A DNA stretch of 64,000 nt. Origin: Ovoidimarina sp039190895 (lineage in GTDB: Bacteria > Pseudomonadota > Alphaproteobacteria > Rhodobacterales > Rhodobacteraceae). The notes under the pieces are model-generated. The model worked only from the letters and a program-made list of their open reading frames with translations. It did not search any database and was not told where the DNA came from. The stretch is from the NCBI GenBank assembly GCA_039190895.1, contig JBCCXY010000003.1, positions 21,726 to 85,725 on the forward strand. The letters are read 5' to 3'. Both the position numbers and the translations under genes were made by a program. This document shows positions 33,101-42,499 of this stretch, piece by piece. Numbering within the stretch: position 1 is the stretch's first letter; every line of letters begins with the position of its first letter.

Positions 33101-35659
33101 ATGACGGTTGATGACGCAGCGCTCGCTGAATGCGACGCGGAACCTATCCATATTCCCGGGGTGATCCAGCAAAACGGCTGTTTGGTCGGGGTCGACCCGA
33201 AGACGTTCACGGTCGCGTATGTAAGTGAGAACGCGACCGACTATCTGGGCCGTGCGCCGGCGGACCTTTTGGGCACCGATGCGGGGGATATCTTCGGGAG
33301 CGATCTGTCCCACGCCCTGCGCAATGTGATGCAGGTTCCGGCGGCATCGACCCGGCGGGTGCCGGTGGGGCGGCTTGAGGTTGGGGATCGGCATCTGGAG
33401 GTGCAAGCCTTCCTGTCCGACACCTGCCTCGTCGTCGAGCTGGAGCCGATGACATACACGCCCTGGGCGGATGCCGAATTGTCGTCGCAGATCGCCGAGC
33501 TCTTCCAGCTTGTGAACCAGCAGACGACCGTTGACGCGCTGCTGAAGACGTCGGTCCGGTGGCTAGAGGTCTTGTCGGGCTATGACCGCGTGATGGTGTA
33601 TCGCTTCAAACAGGATTGGAGCGGGGAGGTTGTGGCCGAGCGCAACAACTCCGGCCATGAGGACTTTCTGAACCTCTGCTTTCCGGCCTGGGATATCCCG
33701 ACGCAGGCGCGCGAGATCATGATGCGGCTGCCGATGCGGATGATCGTCGATGCCCGGGCAGAGCCGGTGCCGATCCGGGCCGCAACCGAGGGGCTGCCGC
33801 CGCTTGATATCTCAATTGCGCATCTACGGGGCGTGTCGCCGGTGCATCTGCAATACCTTCACAACATGGGTGTGCAGGCCTCGATGACGTTGTCGATCAT
33901 TGTGGATGGCAAGCTGTGGGGCATCATCTCGTTCCACCACTACGCGCCGATGATCCCGTCCCCGCGGACGCGCGCGGTGCTGCAGCCGTTTATCGAGTAT
34001 TTCAACGTGAAGCTGTCGCAGTTGACGCAGATCGAGGCGGGCGCCGCGAGAGAGAAGGCGCGGCAGATCTTGGAGGATTTGAGAAAGCATCACGGGGAAG
34101 GCGCAAGTCTGTCAGACTTCATCACCGGCGATCCGATGCCGTTGATCAAGCAATTCCGCGCGCAAGGCATGGCGGTGCGGTTGAGCGGCAATTGGCAGGC
34201 GTTCGGGCGGACGATGCCAGCCGCAGATATTGAACCCATGCTCGCCGAGGCGTTGGAGAGCCGTTCGGTCTACGCCGTGGATCACCGGATGACAGAAGCA
34301 TCGCTGAACCCGACCTGGGCGGAGGCGAAGCTTGCCGGAACGTTGGTCATGGCGTTGGGTGGTGACGATGTGGCGGTCGTGTTCCGCGAAGAAATTGAAG
34401 GGCAGATCAGGTGGGCCGGTGCGCCGGACAAGGAGATCCACCATGACGGTGCGACGTACCGCCTGAGCCCGCGCGGGTCGTTCTCGTTATATGTCGAGAC
34501 GGTGAAGCACCGGTCCGAGCCGTGGCGCGCGATTGATATTGAGCTGGCAGAGGGGCTTGCCTCGCTATTCCTGCAGTCCGAGCAGCAGCGGCAGAGGGTC
34601 GAGCGGCAGTTCTATGAGGATCGCGACCGTCAGCAACGGCTGATGATCAACGAGTTGAACCACCGCGTCCGGAACATCCTTGCGCTGATCCGGTCGGTCT
34701 CGCGTCAGGCGCGGACGTCGAATGCGTCGCTTGAAAGCTACTCCGCCGCGCTGGAGCATCGGATCAAGGCGCTGGCGGTTGCGCATAATCTGAGCAACGA
34801 CACCGCGCTGGCGAATGTGAACCTCGTCGAGATTATCGGGACGGAGCTTGCACCCTATGCGGATCGCGATGCCTCGCGCTTCACGGTCTCCGGCCCGAGC
34901 AAGGCGATCCGCCCGGACTTATGCCCGATCTTTGCGCTCGTGATCCATGAGCTGTCGACAAATGCGGCCAAGTACGGCGCGCTGTCCGCCCCCGAGGGCC
35001 GCATCGAAATATCGTTTGAAGAGATCGGTAACGGGTTGCAAATCACGTGGCGCGAGATCGGAGGACCTCCGGCGGACGCGACGAGAGAGAATGGATTCGG
35101 TACCGTTCTGATCGAAAACGCGATCCCGTTTGAGTTGGACGGCAGGGTGGATCTGAGCTTTGCCGAGACCGGATTGATCACGACGCTGTGGCTTCCGGAT
35201 GAGGTTCTGTCCACTGGTCTGCCGACGAAGGACCAGGCCATCGCCCAATTCCCGAACAAGATGACCCCTACCCTTCCGCTAGCGACCGATCTGGGAACGG
35301 CGCTTTTGGTCGAGGACAATTATGCCATCGCGCTCGACAGTGAAAACATGCTGCGAGAGATCGGCTTTTCGGAGGTTCTGATCGCGTCAAATGTGGAGCG
35401 TGGGCTGCGCTTTGTCGAACGCGCAAACGTGGTGTTCGGCGTGCTCGACATGCACCTGGGCAAGGAAACCAGCTTTCCTGTCGCGCGCACGCTGATGGAT
35501 CAGGACATCCCGATGATTTTCGCGACCGGGTATGGATCGGACATCCGGCGACCACCGGATCTTGAGCATATCTCGATTGTCACCAAACCCGTCGAGTTGG
35601 ATGACCTGGCACAGCACGTGGCGCATTGCCTGACGACTTCTGAGAAGAAGCTCGCCTGA
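33101..35659 (+). CDS. bphP: Bacteriophytochrome with HWE-type kinase and receiver
   Basis: This 852-residue red/far-red photoreceptor has PAS (1-120), GAF (about 140-310), PHY (about 325-500), kinase and receiver domains. The biliverdin-binding Cys11 lies in AECDAEPIHIPGVIQ. The GAF signature reads FPAWDIP in place of PASDIP. The kinase has the HWE/HisKA_2 acceptor box NELNHRVRNILAL and an N-box HELSTNAAKYGAL. The C-terminal receiver (ALLVEDN, VLDMHLG, TKPV) makes it a hybrid. No haem oxygenase gene is adjacent. It overlaps the next kinase gene by one base. Confidence 0.93.
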   Translation: MTVDDAALAECDAEPIHIPGVIQQNGCLVGVDPKTFTVAYVSENATDYLGRAPADLLGTDAGDIFGSDLSHALRNVMQVPAASTRRVPVGRLEVGDRHLEVQAFLSDTCLVVELEPMTYTPWADAELSSQIAELFQLVNQQTTVDALLKTSVRWLEVLSGYDRVMVYRFKQDWSGEVVAERNNSGHEDFLNLCFPAWDIPTQAREIMMRLPMRMIVDARAEPVPIRAATEGLPPLDISIAHLRGVSPVHLQYLHNMGVQASMTLSIIVDGKLWGIISFHHYAPMIPSPRTRAVLQPFIEYFNVKLSQLTQIEAGAAREKARQILEDLRKHHGEGASLSDFITGDPMPLIKQFRAQGMAVRLSGNWQAFGRTMPAADIEPMLAEALESRSVYAVDHRMTEASLNPTWAEAKLAGTLVMALGGDDVAVVFREEIEGQIRWAGAPDKEIHHDGATYRLSPRGSFSLYVETVKHRSEPWRAIDIELAEGLASLFLQSEQQRQRVERQFYEDRDRQQRLMINELNHRVRNILALIRSVSRQARTSNASLESYSAALEHRIKALAVAHNLSNDTALANVNLVEIIGTELAPYADRDASRFTVSGPSKAIRPDLCPIFALVIHELSTNAAKYGALSAPEGRIEISFEEIGNGLQITWREIGGPPADATRENGFGTVLIENAIPFELDGRVDLSFAETGLITTLWLPDEVLSTGLPTKDQAIAQFPNKMTPTLPLATDLGTALLVEDNYAIALDSENMLREIGFSEVLIASNVERGLRFVERANVVFGVLDMHLGKETSFPVARTLMDQDIPMIFATGYGSDIRRPPDLEHISIVTKPVELDDLAQHVAHCLTTSEKKLA

Positions 35660-36777
35660 TGCCGAACAAGCAACTCCAGCTTTCCGATTGGACCGACGTG
35701 CAAAGCGACTACATCAGCCTTTTGCGGGATGCCGAAACAGCGCTGAGCGTCGAGGACGTGGCGCGGCGTATGATCGATGCTGAGATGCCGATCCACGAGT
35801 TCGATTCACTGCACGAGAGTGTTCTTACGGACGGCGAGTGGACGGAGTTACAGCGTCAGAAGGCCCGCCGCATGCGGGCGCAGGTTCTGGCCACCTATGA
35901 TCGCACTTTGAGCGGCTTGAGGGTGCTTGAGAAGAAGTACCGCCGTGAGGTGATCGATAAGCGCAAGTCGACCGAAACGCTGAGCCGAAAGGCCGACACG
36001 CTGGCTGCGATCCGCGACAACTATCGTTCGGAGGTCCTGATCCAGCAGCGGGTGCTGGTTGAAAAGGCTGGCGAGTTGGAGCGGTTGAACCTGAAGATCG
36101 GGGCGCAACGTGATGAATTACAGGGGTTTCTTTATGCCGTCTCGCACGATCTGAAGGCACCGGCGAACACGGTGATCAGCCTGTTGACGCAGTTCCTGGA
36201 AGATCACGAGACCGCCGAAATCGACCGCACGGATCTGGAGGACGCGGTGGGCACGGCCAACCGGATCCAGACCATGCTCGGTGATCTGCTGGACTTCAGC
36301 ATGGCGCTGGACGGGGCGGTCAGCGCGGATGCGGTGGATCTGAATGTGCTGGTGGCTGACATCATTGCCGACCTCTCGGGCAGCCGGGCAGATCAGAAGA
36401 TCGACGTGGTGCAGGACACTCTGCCGTCGGTCGTCGGGTCGGAGTTTCAGTTGCGGCTGCTGTTCCAGAACCTGATCGCGAACGCCGTGAAATTCTGCCC
36501 ACCGGACCGCGTGCCGCATGTCGAGATCCGGAATAAGGGGCCGCGCGGGCTGTCCCACGTGGCCATCGCTGTGCGCGACAACGGGATCGGCATCGAAGAG
36601 GCATTTCACGAGAAAATCTTCGGGCTTTTCAACCGCCTGCACAGCTATTCGGAATACCCTGGCACGGGGCTTGGCCTCGCGTTGTGCCAACGCGTGATCC
36701 GAAATCACAACGGGCAATTGCACCTTGTGTCCCTACCCGGCGAGGGGTCGACCTTTACGGTGATCCTTCCGGTCTAG
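35659..36777 (+). CDS. Soluble histidine kinase with coiled-coil N-terminus
   Basis: This 372-residue cytoplasmic kinase has no membrane segment. Residues 1-70 are of unknown fold and 75-150 form a long coiled coil. The DHp (FLYAVSHDLKAPANTV) and HATPase_c (NLIANAVKF, VRDNGIGI, GTGLGL) domains follow. It starts in a TGATG overlap with the bacteriophytochrome gene, so it is surely co-translated with it. It probably works with the photoreceptor, for example as a second kinase or phosphatase for the same receivers. Confidence 0.85.
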   Translation: MPNKQLQLSDWTDVQSDYISLLRDAETALSVEDVARRMIDAEMPIHEFDSLHESVLTDGEWTELQRQKARRMRAQVLATYDRTLSGLRVLEKKYRREVIDKRKSTETLSRKADTLAAIRDNYRSEVLIQQRVLVEKAGELERLNLKIGAQRDELQGFLYAVSHDLKAPANTVISLLTQFLEDHETAEIDRTDLEDAVGTANRIQTMLGDLLDFSMALDGAVSADAVDLNVLVADIIADLSGSRADQKIDVVQDTLPSVVGSEFQLRLLFQNLIANAVKFCPPDRVPHVEIRNKGPRGLSHVAIAVRDNGIGIEEAFHEKIFGLFNRLHSYSEYPGTGLGLALCQRVIRNHNGQLHLVSLPGEGSTFTVILPV

Positions 36778-36813
36778 GCGCACCGGATCGGCGGCTTGTG
36801 CGTCCGGATTGAT

Positions 36814-36826
36814 GTTATAGTGTAAC
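36814..36826. promoter_or_regulatory. Zur-like box 2, upstream of the SBP_bac_5 ABC/EamA operon
   Basis: GTTATAGTGTAAC fits GTTATNNNRTAAC, as found before the zinc ABC operon (14280) and at 42808. It lies about 150 bp before the binding-protein gene in a 199-bp intergenic region that holds the operon promoter. The repeat supports zinc control of this importer/exporter operon. Confidence 0.5.
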
Positions 36827-36976
36827 GGCGTTGAACCTATGCTCACGCTGAGTCGGCTGTGACTTTCGCCAGAGCCCGACCATATACGTGGGTGACCGAC
36901 CGTATGCAGACCGACCAGACCGTTTCCAATGGGTTTGCGCTGGCCTGTCGCCCTCCCGAATCTTGAAGGAATGATC

Positions 36977-38500
36977 ATGTCCCTGATGTCTCGGCTCGCT
37001 TTTGCCGCCCTAGTGGCGGTTGGCCCCGCCCTTCCCGCTGCCTCACAAGACGGCAGCCTTACGATCTCGGTCGGCTTTGGCCCGGTCGCCGAGGTCCCGG
37101 ACCCCCGAGCGGGGTATAACGGTTGGATGTCGAACCAGACCGGCGTGACCGAGACGCTGATGGGGATCGACTATGACATGAAGCTGTATACCCGGCTAGC
37201 GGAGGGGATTGAGCAAGCGTCGCCAACGACTTGGCGGGTGACGTTGAGGGATGGTGTGACCTTCCACGATGGCGCACCGCTGACGGCGGCTGCAGTGGTG
37301 GCGTCGATTGAGGCGATCTTGGACGAGGCGCATCCGGGCCACAATGCGCGGGTCGCGAAGCTGTTGGACCTGGCGGGGCTGTCGGCGGAGGGCGACCGGG
37401 TTGTGGTGTTTGAAACGAATTCTGCAAACGCGGCATTCCCGTGGACGCTGTCGGAACCGGGCATTGCGATTTTGGGCGAGCCGTCTGACGCGTTTCCGAT
37501 CAACGGGACCGGGCCCTACGTTTTCAAAGAGGCGGTGCCGGAGCAGTTGTACCGTGTGGAGGCGAACCCATCTTACTGGCAGGGTGCGCCCGGCCTTGAG
37601 GAGGTGCGCGTCGTGGTCGCTGGAGATCCGGCAACGGCCGCGCTCGCTTTCGAGGCGGGGGAGGTTGATATGGTGATCAACTACCCCGAGGCGGACTTTG
37701 AGCGGATCAAGGAAACCGGCGCGCAGGGCTTTTCGTCCCCGACGGCGCGTCTGTATTTCTATACCGTCAACGCCGATAGTGGGCCGATGGCCAACCCGTT
37801 GATCCGGCAGGCCGTTTCCATGGCGATTGACCGACAAGGCATCGTGGACGCCGCCCTGTCGGGCGTGGGCGGCGTGCCTGCGGGCACGGTTTTTCCAGAT
37901 GGCAAGGGGTGGGCGGCTGACATCCCGGTCGCCTATGATCCCGCGAAATCCGAGGCGCTGTTGGCCGAGGCCGGGGCAGTCAAGGAGGGTGGCCGCTGGA
38001 TGCTGGATGGCGAGCCGCTGGAGATCGACATTGTCACCTACTCGTCCCGCGCAGCGCTGCCGCCCACGGCGGAGCTGACGCAGGCTTTTCTGGCGGCCAT
38101 CGGCGTGGGCGCCAACGTGACGGTCGGCGAATGGGGCGCGAGCAATGATGCGATTGCGGCGGGCGATGCGGACCTGTTCTTACAGTCATGGGTGACGACC
38201 CCGCAGGGCGATCCGGGCGCGGTGCTGGAGACGCTGCTCAAGTCGGATGGCGGGTCGAACGCGGGGAAGTACGCAAACCCGGAGCTGGACAAGCTGCTGG
38301 ATGATGGCCGTCTGACGTTCGAGCAAGAGAAGCGAGAGGCGATCTATGACGAGGTTCAGAAGATCATTGCCGCCGATGCCGCGATGATCCCGGTGTTCCA
38401 TGTCAGCCAGGTGAATGTGGCCAAGCCGGGCTTGACGGGCTATGCCGTGCACCCGACCGAGACCTATTGGATCACGCACGAGACGAAGTTCGCTGAATGA
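36977..38500 (+). CDS. Peptide/nickel/metallophore-class ABC binding protein
   Basis: This 507-residue SBP_bac_5 family protein has a signal peptide ending near AAS-QD. It has the usual PDPRAGYNGW, WRVTLRDGVTFHDGAPL, GTGPYVF and AVSMAIDRQGIV blocks. ATG 36977 was chosen because AAGGA lies 6 bases upstream; ATG 36971 is the alternative. The family imports peptides, nickel, opines or metal-opine complexes, and sequence alone does not decide between them. It heads a six-gene overlapping operon behind a Zur-like box. Confidence 0.85.
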   Translation: MSLMSRLAFAALVAVGPALPAASQDGSLTISVGFGPVAEVPDPRAGYNGWMSNQTGVTETLMGIDYDMKLYTRLAEGIEQASPTTWRVTLRDGVTFHDGAPLTAAAVVASIEAILDEAHPGHNARVAKLLDLAGLSAEGDRVVVFETNSANAAFPWTLSEPGIAILGEPSDAFPINGTGPYVFKEAVPEQLYRVEANPSYWQGAPGLEEVRVVVAGDPATAALAFEAGEVDMVINYPEADFERIKETGAQGFSSPTARLYFYTVNADSGPMANPLIRQAVSMAIDRQGIVDAALSGVGGVPAGTVFPDGKGWAADIPVAYDPAKSEALLAEAGAVKEGGRWMLDGEPLEIDIVTYSSRAALPPTAELTQAFLAAIGVGANVTVGEWGASNDAIAAGDADLFLQSWVTTPQGDPGAVLETLLKSDGGSNAGKYANPELDKLLDDGRLTFEQEKREAIYDEVQKIIAADAAMIPVFHVSQVNVAKPGLTGYAVHPTETYWITHETKFAE

Positions 38501-39174
38501 CGCTATCCGTTTCCGGCCTGAGCGCGACGCGTTCGGGCCGGACCATCCTGCACCCGACATCGCTGACGATTGCGCCTCGCGCTCGGATTGGGCTGGTGGG
38601 CGCATCCGGGTCAGGCAAGTCGACGCTTGGCCATGCGCTGATTGACGATCTGCTGCGGCAGGGGCGCCGCGTGGCGCATGTGCCGCAAAGCCCGGATGAG
38701 GCGCTAGACCCGCTGCGGAGCATGGCGTTTCACTGGCGGGAGGCGGAAGAAGCCTTGGGGCTAGGACAAGCGGATCGCGCCGGGCTGTTTGCGGCGCTGA
38801 AGATCGAGGGCGGGGATTTGCGGCAGCGGCCCTGGGGTTGGAGCCGGGGCATGCAGCAGCGGTTCGTCATCGCGATGGCGCTGATCGGGGCGCCCGATCT
38901 GATCGTGTTGGATGAACCGACGTCGGCGCTGGACCCGGTGGTGGCCGCGGCGACGATGGATCTGCTTGACCGCCACCTCGACCAGCGCGACACGGCGATG
39001 ATGCTGATCACCCATGACCTTGGGCTCGCGGCCCGGCGCGTGACGAGCCTTATGGTCATGCACGAGGGACACTTGGTCGAAGAGGCCGCCACTTCCGATA
39101 TTCTGGAGCGCCCGCAGACCGAGGCCGCCCAGGCGCTGGCGGCACATCGAAGCTGGGCGGCGGTAGCGTGCTGA
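38497..39174 (+). CDS. ABC transporter ATP-binding protein (DppD/NikD-like)
   Basis: This 225-residue ATPase has Walker A GASGSGKST, Q-loop VPQSPDEALDP and Walker B LIVLDEPTSALDP. The signature is degenerate (WSRGMQQRF in place of LSGGQ). It is shorter than typical DppD/NikD proteins and lacks the C-terminal oligopeptide-transporter extension. It starts in an ATGA overlap with the binding-protein stop and overlaps the second ATPase gene by 7 bases. It should form an ATPase heterodimer with it. Confidence 0.85.
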   Translation: MTLSVSGLSATRSGRTILHPTSLTIAPRARIGLVGASGSGKSTLGHALIDDLLRQGRRVAHVPQSPDEALDPLRSMAFHWREAEEALGLGQADRAGLFAALKIEGGDLRQRPWGWSRGMQQRFVIAMALIGAPDLIVLDEPTSALDPVVAAATMDLLDRHLDQRDTAMMLITHDLGLAARRVTSLMVMHEGHLVEEAATSDILERPQTEAAQALAAHRSWAAVAC

Positions 39175-39875
39175 GCGTTGAGGGCGTGTGGGCCAGGCGC
39201 GGTGGCGCGGTGGCGCTGGAGGATGTCTCGCTGACGCTTGCTCCGGGCCAAACGCTTGCGATTGTTGGGGAAAGTGGCGCCGGAAAGTCGTCGCTTATCG
39301 CAGCGATCCTAGGGTTTTTGCCGCTGTGGAAGGGCCGGATTTCGTGGGACGGCGCGCCCGTGCGGGCCTGCCGCCCGGCCCTTGTGATGCAAGAGCCGCG
39401 CGCGGCGTTCAACCCGGCGCATCGGTTGCGGCGGTCGGTGCTGGAGCCGGTTCAGGGCGTTCCGGTCGAGCGGCTGCGGCGATTGTGCGAGGGGCTGGAG
39501 CTGTCGGAGGATGTGCTGGATCGGCGGCCCGGAGAGGTGTCGATTGGGCAAGCGCAGAGGGTTGGCATCTTGCGAGCGCTGATCGCGTCGCCGCCGCTTG
39601 TGCTGTTTGACGAGCCGCTGTCTGCGCTGGATGCGATGACACAGAAGCACACGGCGCGTCTGATTGCGGAGTTGCAGAGGGAAGAAGGGTTTGCGGCGCT
39701 GATCGTAACGCATGATCTTGGCTACGCGGTGGCGCAGGCAGATGAAATTGCCGTTCTAAGGCGCGGAAAGATCGAGGAAATCGCGCCGCCGGATGTCGTC
39801 GCGCAGGCGCCGAGGTCGGCGTATTGCCAGACCCTGCGAACGGCGGCCATCTCGTTGGGCGCTTTGGAGGCATGA
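39168..39875 (+). CDS. ABC transporter ATP-binding protein (DppF/NikE-like)
   Basis: This 235-residue ATPase has Walker A GESGAGKSS, Q-loop VMQEPRAAFNP, an altered signature VSIGQAQRVGILRAL and Walker B LVLFDEPLSALD. The start is GTG 39168, overlapping the preceding gene. Both ATPases of this transporter have non-canonical signature motifs, which is usual for the compact NikDE-like pairs. The ATGA at its stop starts the first permease gene. Confidence 0.85.
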   Translation: MLSVEGVWARRGGAVALEDVSLTLAPGQTLAIVGESGAGKSSLIAAILGFLPLWKGRISWDGAPVRACRPALVMQEPRAAFNPAHRLRRSVLEPVQGVPVERLRRLCEGLELSEDVLDRRPGEVSIGQAQRVGILRALIASPPLVLFDEPLSALDAMTQKHTARLIAELQREEGFAALIVTHDLGYAVAQADEIAVLRRGKIEEIAPPDVVAQAPRSAYCQTLRTAAISLGALEA

Positions 39876-40810
39876 CCCGCACCCTCGCCGGTCTTCTGCT
39901 TCGGGCGGTTGTCGTTCTGGCCGGGACCGCACTGATCACGTTCGCATTGCTGTGGAACGCGCCCGGGGACCCGGCGCAGGCGATTGCGCTCGCGCGGTTC
40001 GATGCGCTTCTGACGGAGGACGTCGTTGAGCTGGTGCGCGAAGAGGCGGGGCTCAATACCGGGTTCTGGACGGCGTTTTGGGGCTGGGTCGGGCCGCTGC
40101 TGACGCTGGATTTCGGGCGATCTGCTGTCACGGGGCGGCCTGTGTGGCCGGATCTGTGGACGTCGATCACCTATACGTTTCCGTTGGCGCTGGCGGGGCT
40201 CGCGGTTGGCTTGGCGCTGGCGCTGCCGCTGGCGTTTCTTGCGACGCGACGACCGGGTGGGGTGGTAGATCGGGTGGCTGTGGCGGTGGCCTCACTGGGG
40301 GCGGCGATCCCGGCGTATTGGCTGGGGCTGTTGTTGATCCTCGTATTCGCCGTGCATCTGGCGGTGTTACCCGCGATGGGGGCCCGCACCCCGGCCCATG
40401 CGATCCTGCCGGCGGTCACGCTTGGGCTTGGCGTGGCGGCCTCGCTGACGCGCATTATCCGGTCTGGGATTCTGGAGGCGCGGGGCCAGCTCTTCCTTCC
40501 GGCACTGCGGCGCAGGGGCGTGGCGCCGGGCGCCATCGGACGCGATCACGTCGCGCCGCATGCGGCGATCCCGGTGGTCACGGTCTTCGGGCTGGAGCTT
40601 GCGTTTCTACTGGAAGGCACGGTGATGGTTGAGGTCATCTTCGGACGCCCCGGCCTTGGTACGTTTCTGGTCGACGCCATCGAGGCGCGCGACTTCCCTC
40701 AGGTGCAGGCGGTGGTGATCCTCATGGCGCTGCTGTTTGTGACGGTGAACCTGATCATCGACCTGATCTATCGCGCGGTGGATCCGCGGATCGGCGCGCA
40801 CGATGCGTAG
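39872..40810 (+). CDS. ABC transporter permease 1 (DppB/NikB-like)
   Basis: This 312-residue permease has an N-terminal helix (GLLLRAVVVLAGTALITFALLW) and the NikB/DppB hallmarks APGDPA and DFGRSAVTGRPVW. An EAA-type loop region (ALRRRGVAPGAIGRDHVAPHA) and the end segment EVIFGRPGLGTFLVDAI follow. ATG 39872 was chosen because it overlaps the ATPase stop. About six membrane helices are present. It overlaps the second permease gene by 8 bases. Confidence 0.87.
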   Translation: MTRTLAGLLLRAVVVLAGTALITFALLWNAPGDPAQAIALARFDALLTEDVVELVREEAGLNTGFWTAFWGWVGPLLTLDFGRSAVTGRPVWPDLWTSITYTFPLALAGLAVGLALALPLAFLATRRPGGVVDRVAVAVASLGAAIPAYWLGLLLILVFAVHLAVLPAMGARTPAHAILPAVTLGLGVAASLTRIIRSGILEARGQLFLPALRRRGVAPGAIGRDHVAPHAAIPVVTVFGLELAFLLEGTVMVEVIFGRPGLGTFLVDAIEARDFPQVQAVVILMALLFVTVNLIIDLIYRAVDPRIGAHDA

Positions 40811-41597
40811 CGTTGCCGTCCTTGCAGGAGCGATCCTTTTGGTCGCCATCGTCGGACCGCTGCTGGCGCCGTATGATCCGACGGCGATCAACATCCCAAA
40901 GCGCCTTGCTGCGCCGAGCGCGGAGTTTCCGTTGGGCACTGATGCGCTGGGGCGGGATATCCTGTCGCGCCTTTTGTACGGCGCGCGGTGGTCGCTGGGG
41001 CTGGCGCTGGTGGTCTCGCTGATCGGGTTGTGTGTGGGCACAGTGATTGGCCTGGTTGCCGCGCTGGGTGGCCGGATCGCGGACTGGGCGGTGATGCGGA
41101 CGACCGACACATTCCTTGCGTTTCCAGAGCTTGTGGCGGCAGTCGTCATCGCCGGGCTCATGGGCGCGGGCACGTGGAGCCTGATCTTTGCGCTGAGCGT
41201 CACCGGCTGGATGCGCTATGCGCGGGTCGCGCGCGGGATCGGGCTGTCGCTGCGAACGCGGGGCTATGTGGTGCAGGCGAAGTTGGCCGGGCTGTCGCCG
41301 CTGGCCGTTGCGCGGTGGCATTACTTGCCGTCGCTTGTGCCGTCGCTGACGGTGGTGTGGACGGGCATGTTTGCGCGGGCGATCCTAGGGATTTCGGCGC
41401 TTGGGTTTCTGGGCTTTGGTGTGCAGCCCCCGACACCGGAATGGGGCACGATGCTTCTGGATGCGCGGGTTCACATGCGGTCTACGCCGTTGCAAATGGT
41501 CTGGCCAGGGCTTGCGGTGGTAACGTGCGTGCTGGCGATCAACCTCGCCGGGGACGCCTTGCGCGACGCGCTTGCCACGGAAGAACACGCGGGGTGA
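40803..41597 (+). CDS. ABC transporter permease 2 (DppC/NikC-like)
   Basis: This 264-residue permease has the NikC/DppC block PLGTDALGRDILSRLLYGARWSL near residue 40 and the EAA loop (YVVQAKLAGLSPLAVARWHYLPSLVPSL). The end segment ISALGFLGFGVQPPTPEWGTML is typical. It has about six helices. Its TGA overlaps the GTG start of the EamA exporter gene, so importer and exporter are translationally coupled. Confidence 0.88.
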   Translation: MRSVAVLAGAILLVAIVGPLLAPYDPTAINIPKRLAAPSAEFPLGTDALGRDILSRLLYGARWSLGLALVVSLIGLCVGTVIGLVAALGGRIADWAVMRTTDTFLAFPELVAAVVIAGLMGAGTWSLIFALSVTGWMRYARVARGIGLSLRTRGYVVQAKLAGLSPLAVARWHYLPSLVPSLTVVWTGMFARAILGISALGFLGFGVQPPTPEWGTMLLDARVHMRSTPLQMVWPGLAVVTCVLAINLAGDALRDALATEEHAG

Positions 41598-42475
41598 GTG
41601 ACGACCGTCCCCTGTTCGGCATCGGCCTGCGGCTGGCGTCGGGGCTACTGATGGCGGGCATGTTCATCAGCGTGAAGGCGGTGAGCGAGGCCGTCCCGCT
41701 GGGGCAGATCGTGTTCTTCCGCTCGGCCTTTGCGATCATTCCGCTGGTCGTGTTCCTGTGGCTGCGGGACGAGTTTCCCGGCGGGCTGGCGACGAAGCGG
41801 CCCGGGGGTCATCTGTTGCGGGCGAGTTTCGGGGCGTTGGCGCTATTCACCTCTTTCGCGGCGATTGAGCGGCTGAACCTGGCGGAGGCGCTGCTGGTTG
41901 CGCAGCTTTCGCCTATTCTGATGGCGCTTGCGGCTGTGGTTCTGCTGTCCGAACGGCTGACGCGGTGGCGGGTCGGGGGCCTCGCATTGGGGTTCGCCGG
42001 CGTGCTGGTGCTGGTCGGGCCGGAGTTGAGCGGTGCGGGCGGGCCGGAGCGGCTGTTGGGCTTTGCGCTTGGCCTCGTGTCAGCGGTGCTGACGGCGCTT
42101 GCGCTGATCATGGTGCGGAGCCTGAACAAGACGGAAAGCCCCGGCGCGATCGCGATGTATTTCGTGCTGGCGTCCATGCTGGGGGCGCTGCTGACGCTGC
42201 CGTGGGGATGGATCATGCCCGAGGGGCGCACGCTGATGCTGCTGGTGGCCGCCGGGCTGTTCGGTGGGTTCGGGCACATCGCGATGACGCTCGCGTTCCG
42301 CTATGCCGAGGCGTCGCGGCTGGCGCCGTTCGAGTATGTCGCGCTGCTGTGGCCGTTGCTGGCGGACCTGTTCATCTTTCGGCTGCAGGTGTCGACGGCG
42401 TTTCTTCTTGCCGCACCGTTGATCCTTGCCGGGGCCGTCTTTGCCGCAAGCGAACGGCTTGGAAAAAGGCGCTGA
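41594..42475 (+). CDS. EamA/DMT-family exporter
   Basis: This 293-residue drug/metabolite transporter has two EamA repeats (about 10-140 and 155-290), ten predicted helices and the motif RASFGALALFTSFAAIERLNLAEA. The start is GTG 41594, overlapping the permease stop (GTGA). EamA proteins export small metabolites. In Pseudomonas the EamA protein CntI exports the metallophore pseudopaline, which makes this coupling to a metallophore-class importer notable. No metallophore synthesis genes are present in the window. Confidence 0.83.
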   Translation: MSDDRPLFGIGLRLASGLLMAGMFISVKAVSEAVPLGQIVFFRSAFAIIPLVVFLWLRDEFPGGLATKRPGGHLLRASFGALALFTSFAAIERLNLAEALLVAQLSPILMALAAVVLLSERLTRWRVGGLALGFAGVLVLVGPELSGAGGPERLLGFALGLVSAVLTALALIMVRSLNKTESPGAIAMYFVLASMLGALLTLPWGWIMPEGRTLMLLVAAGLFGGFGHIAMTLAFRYAEASRLAPFEYVALLWPLLADLFIFRLQVSTAFLLAAPLILAGAVFAASERLGKRR

Positions 42476-42499
42476 GCCGCGCTGGGTGGAGCTTCACCA

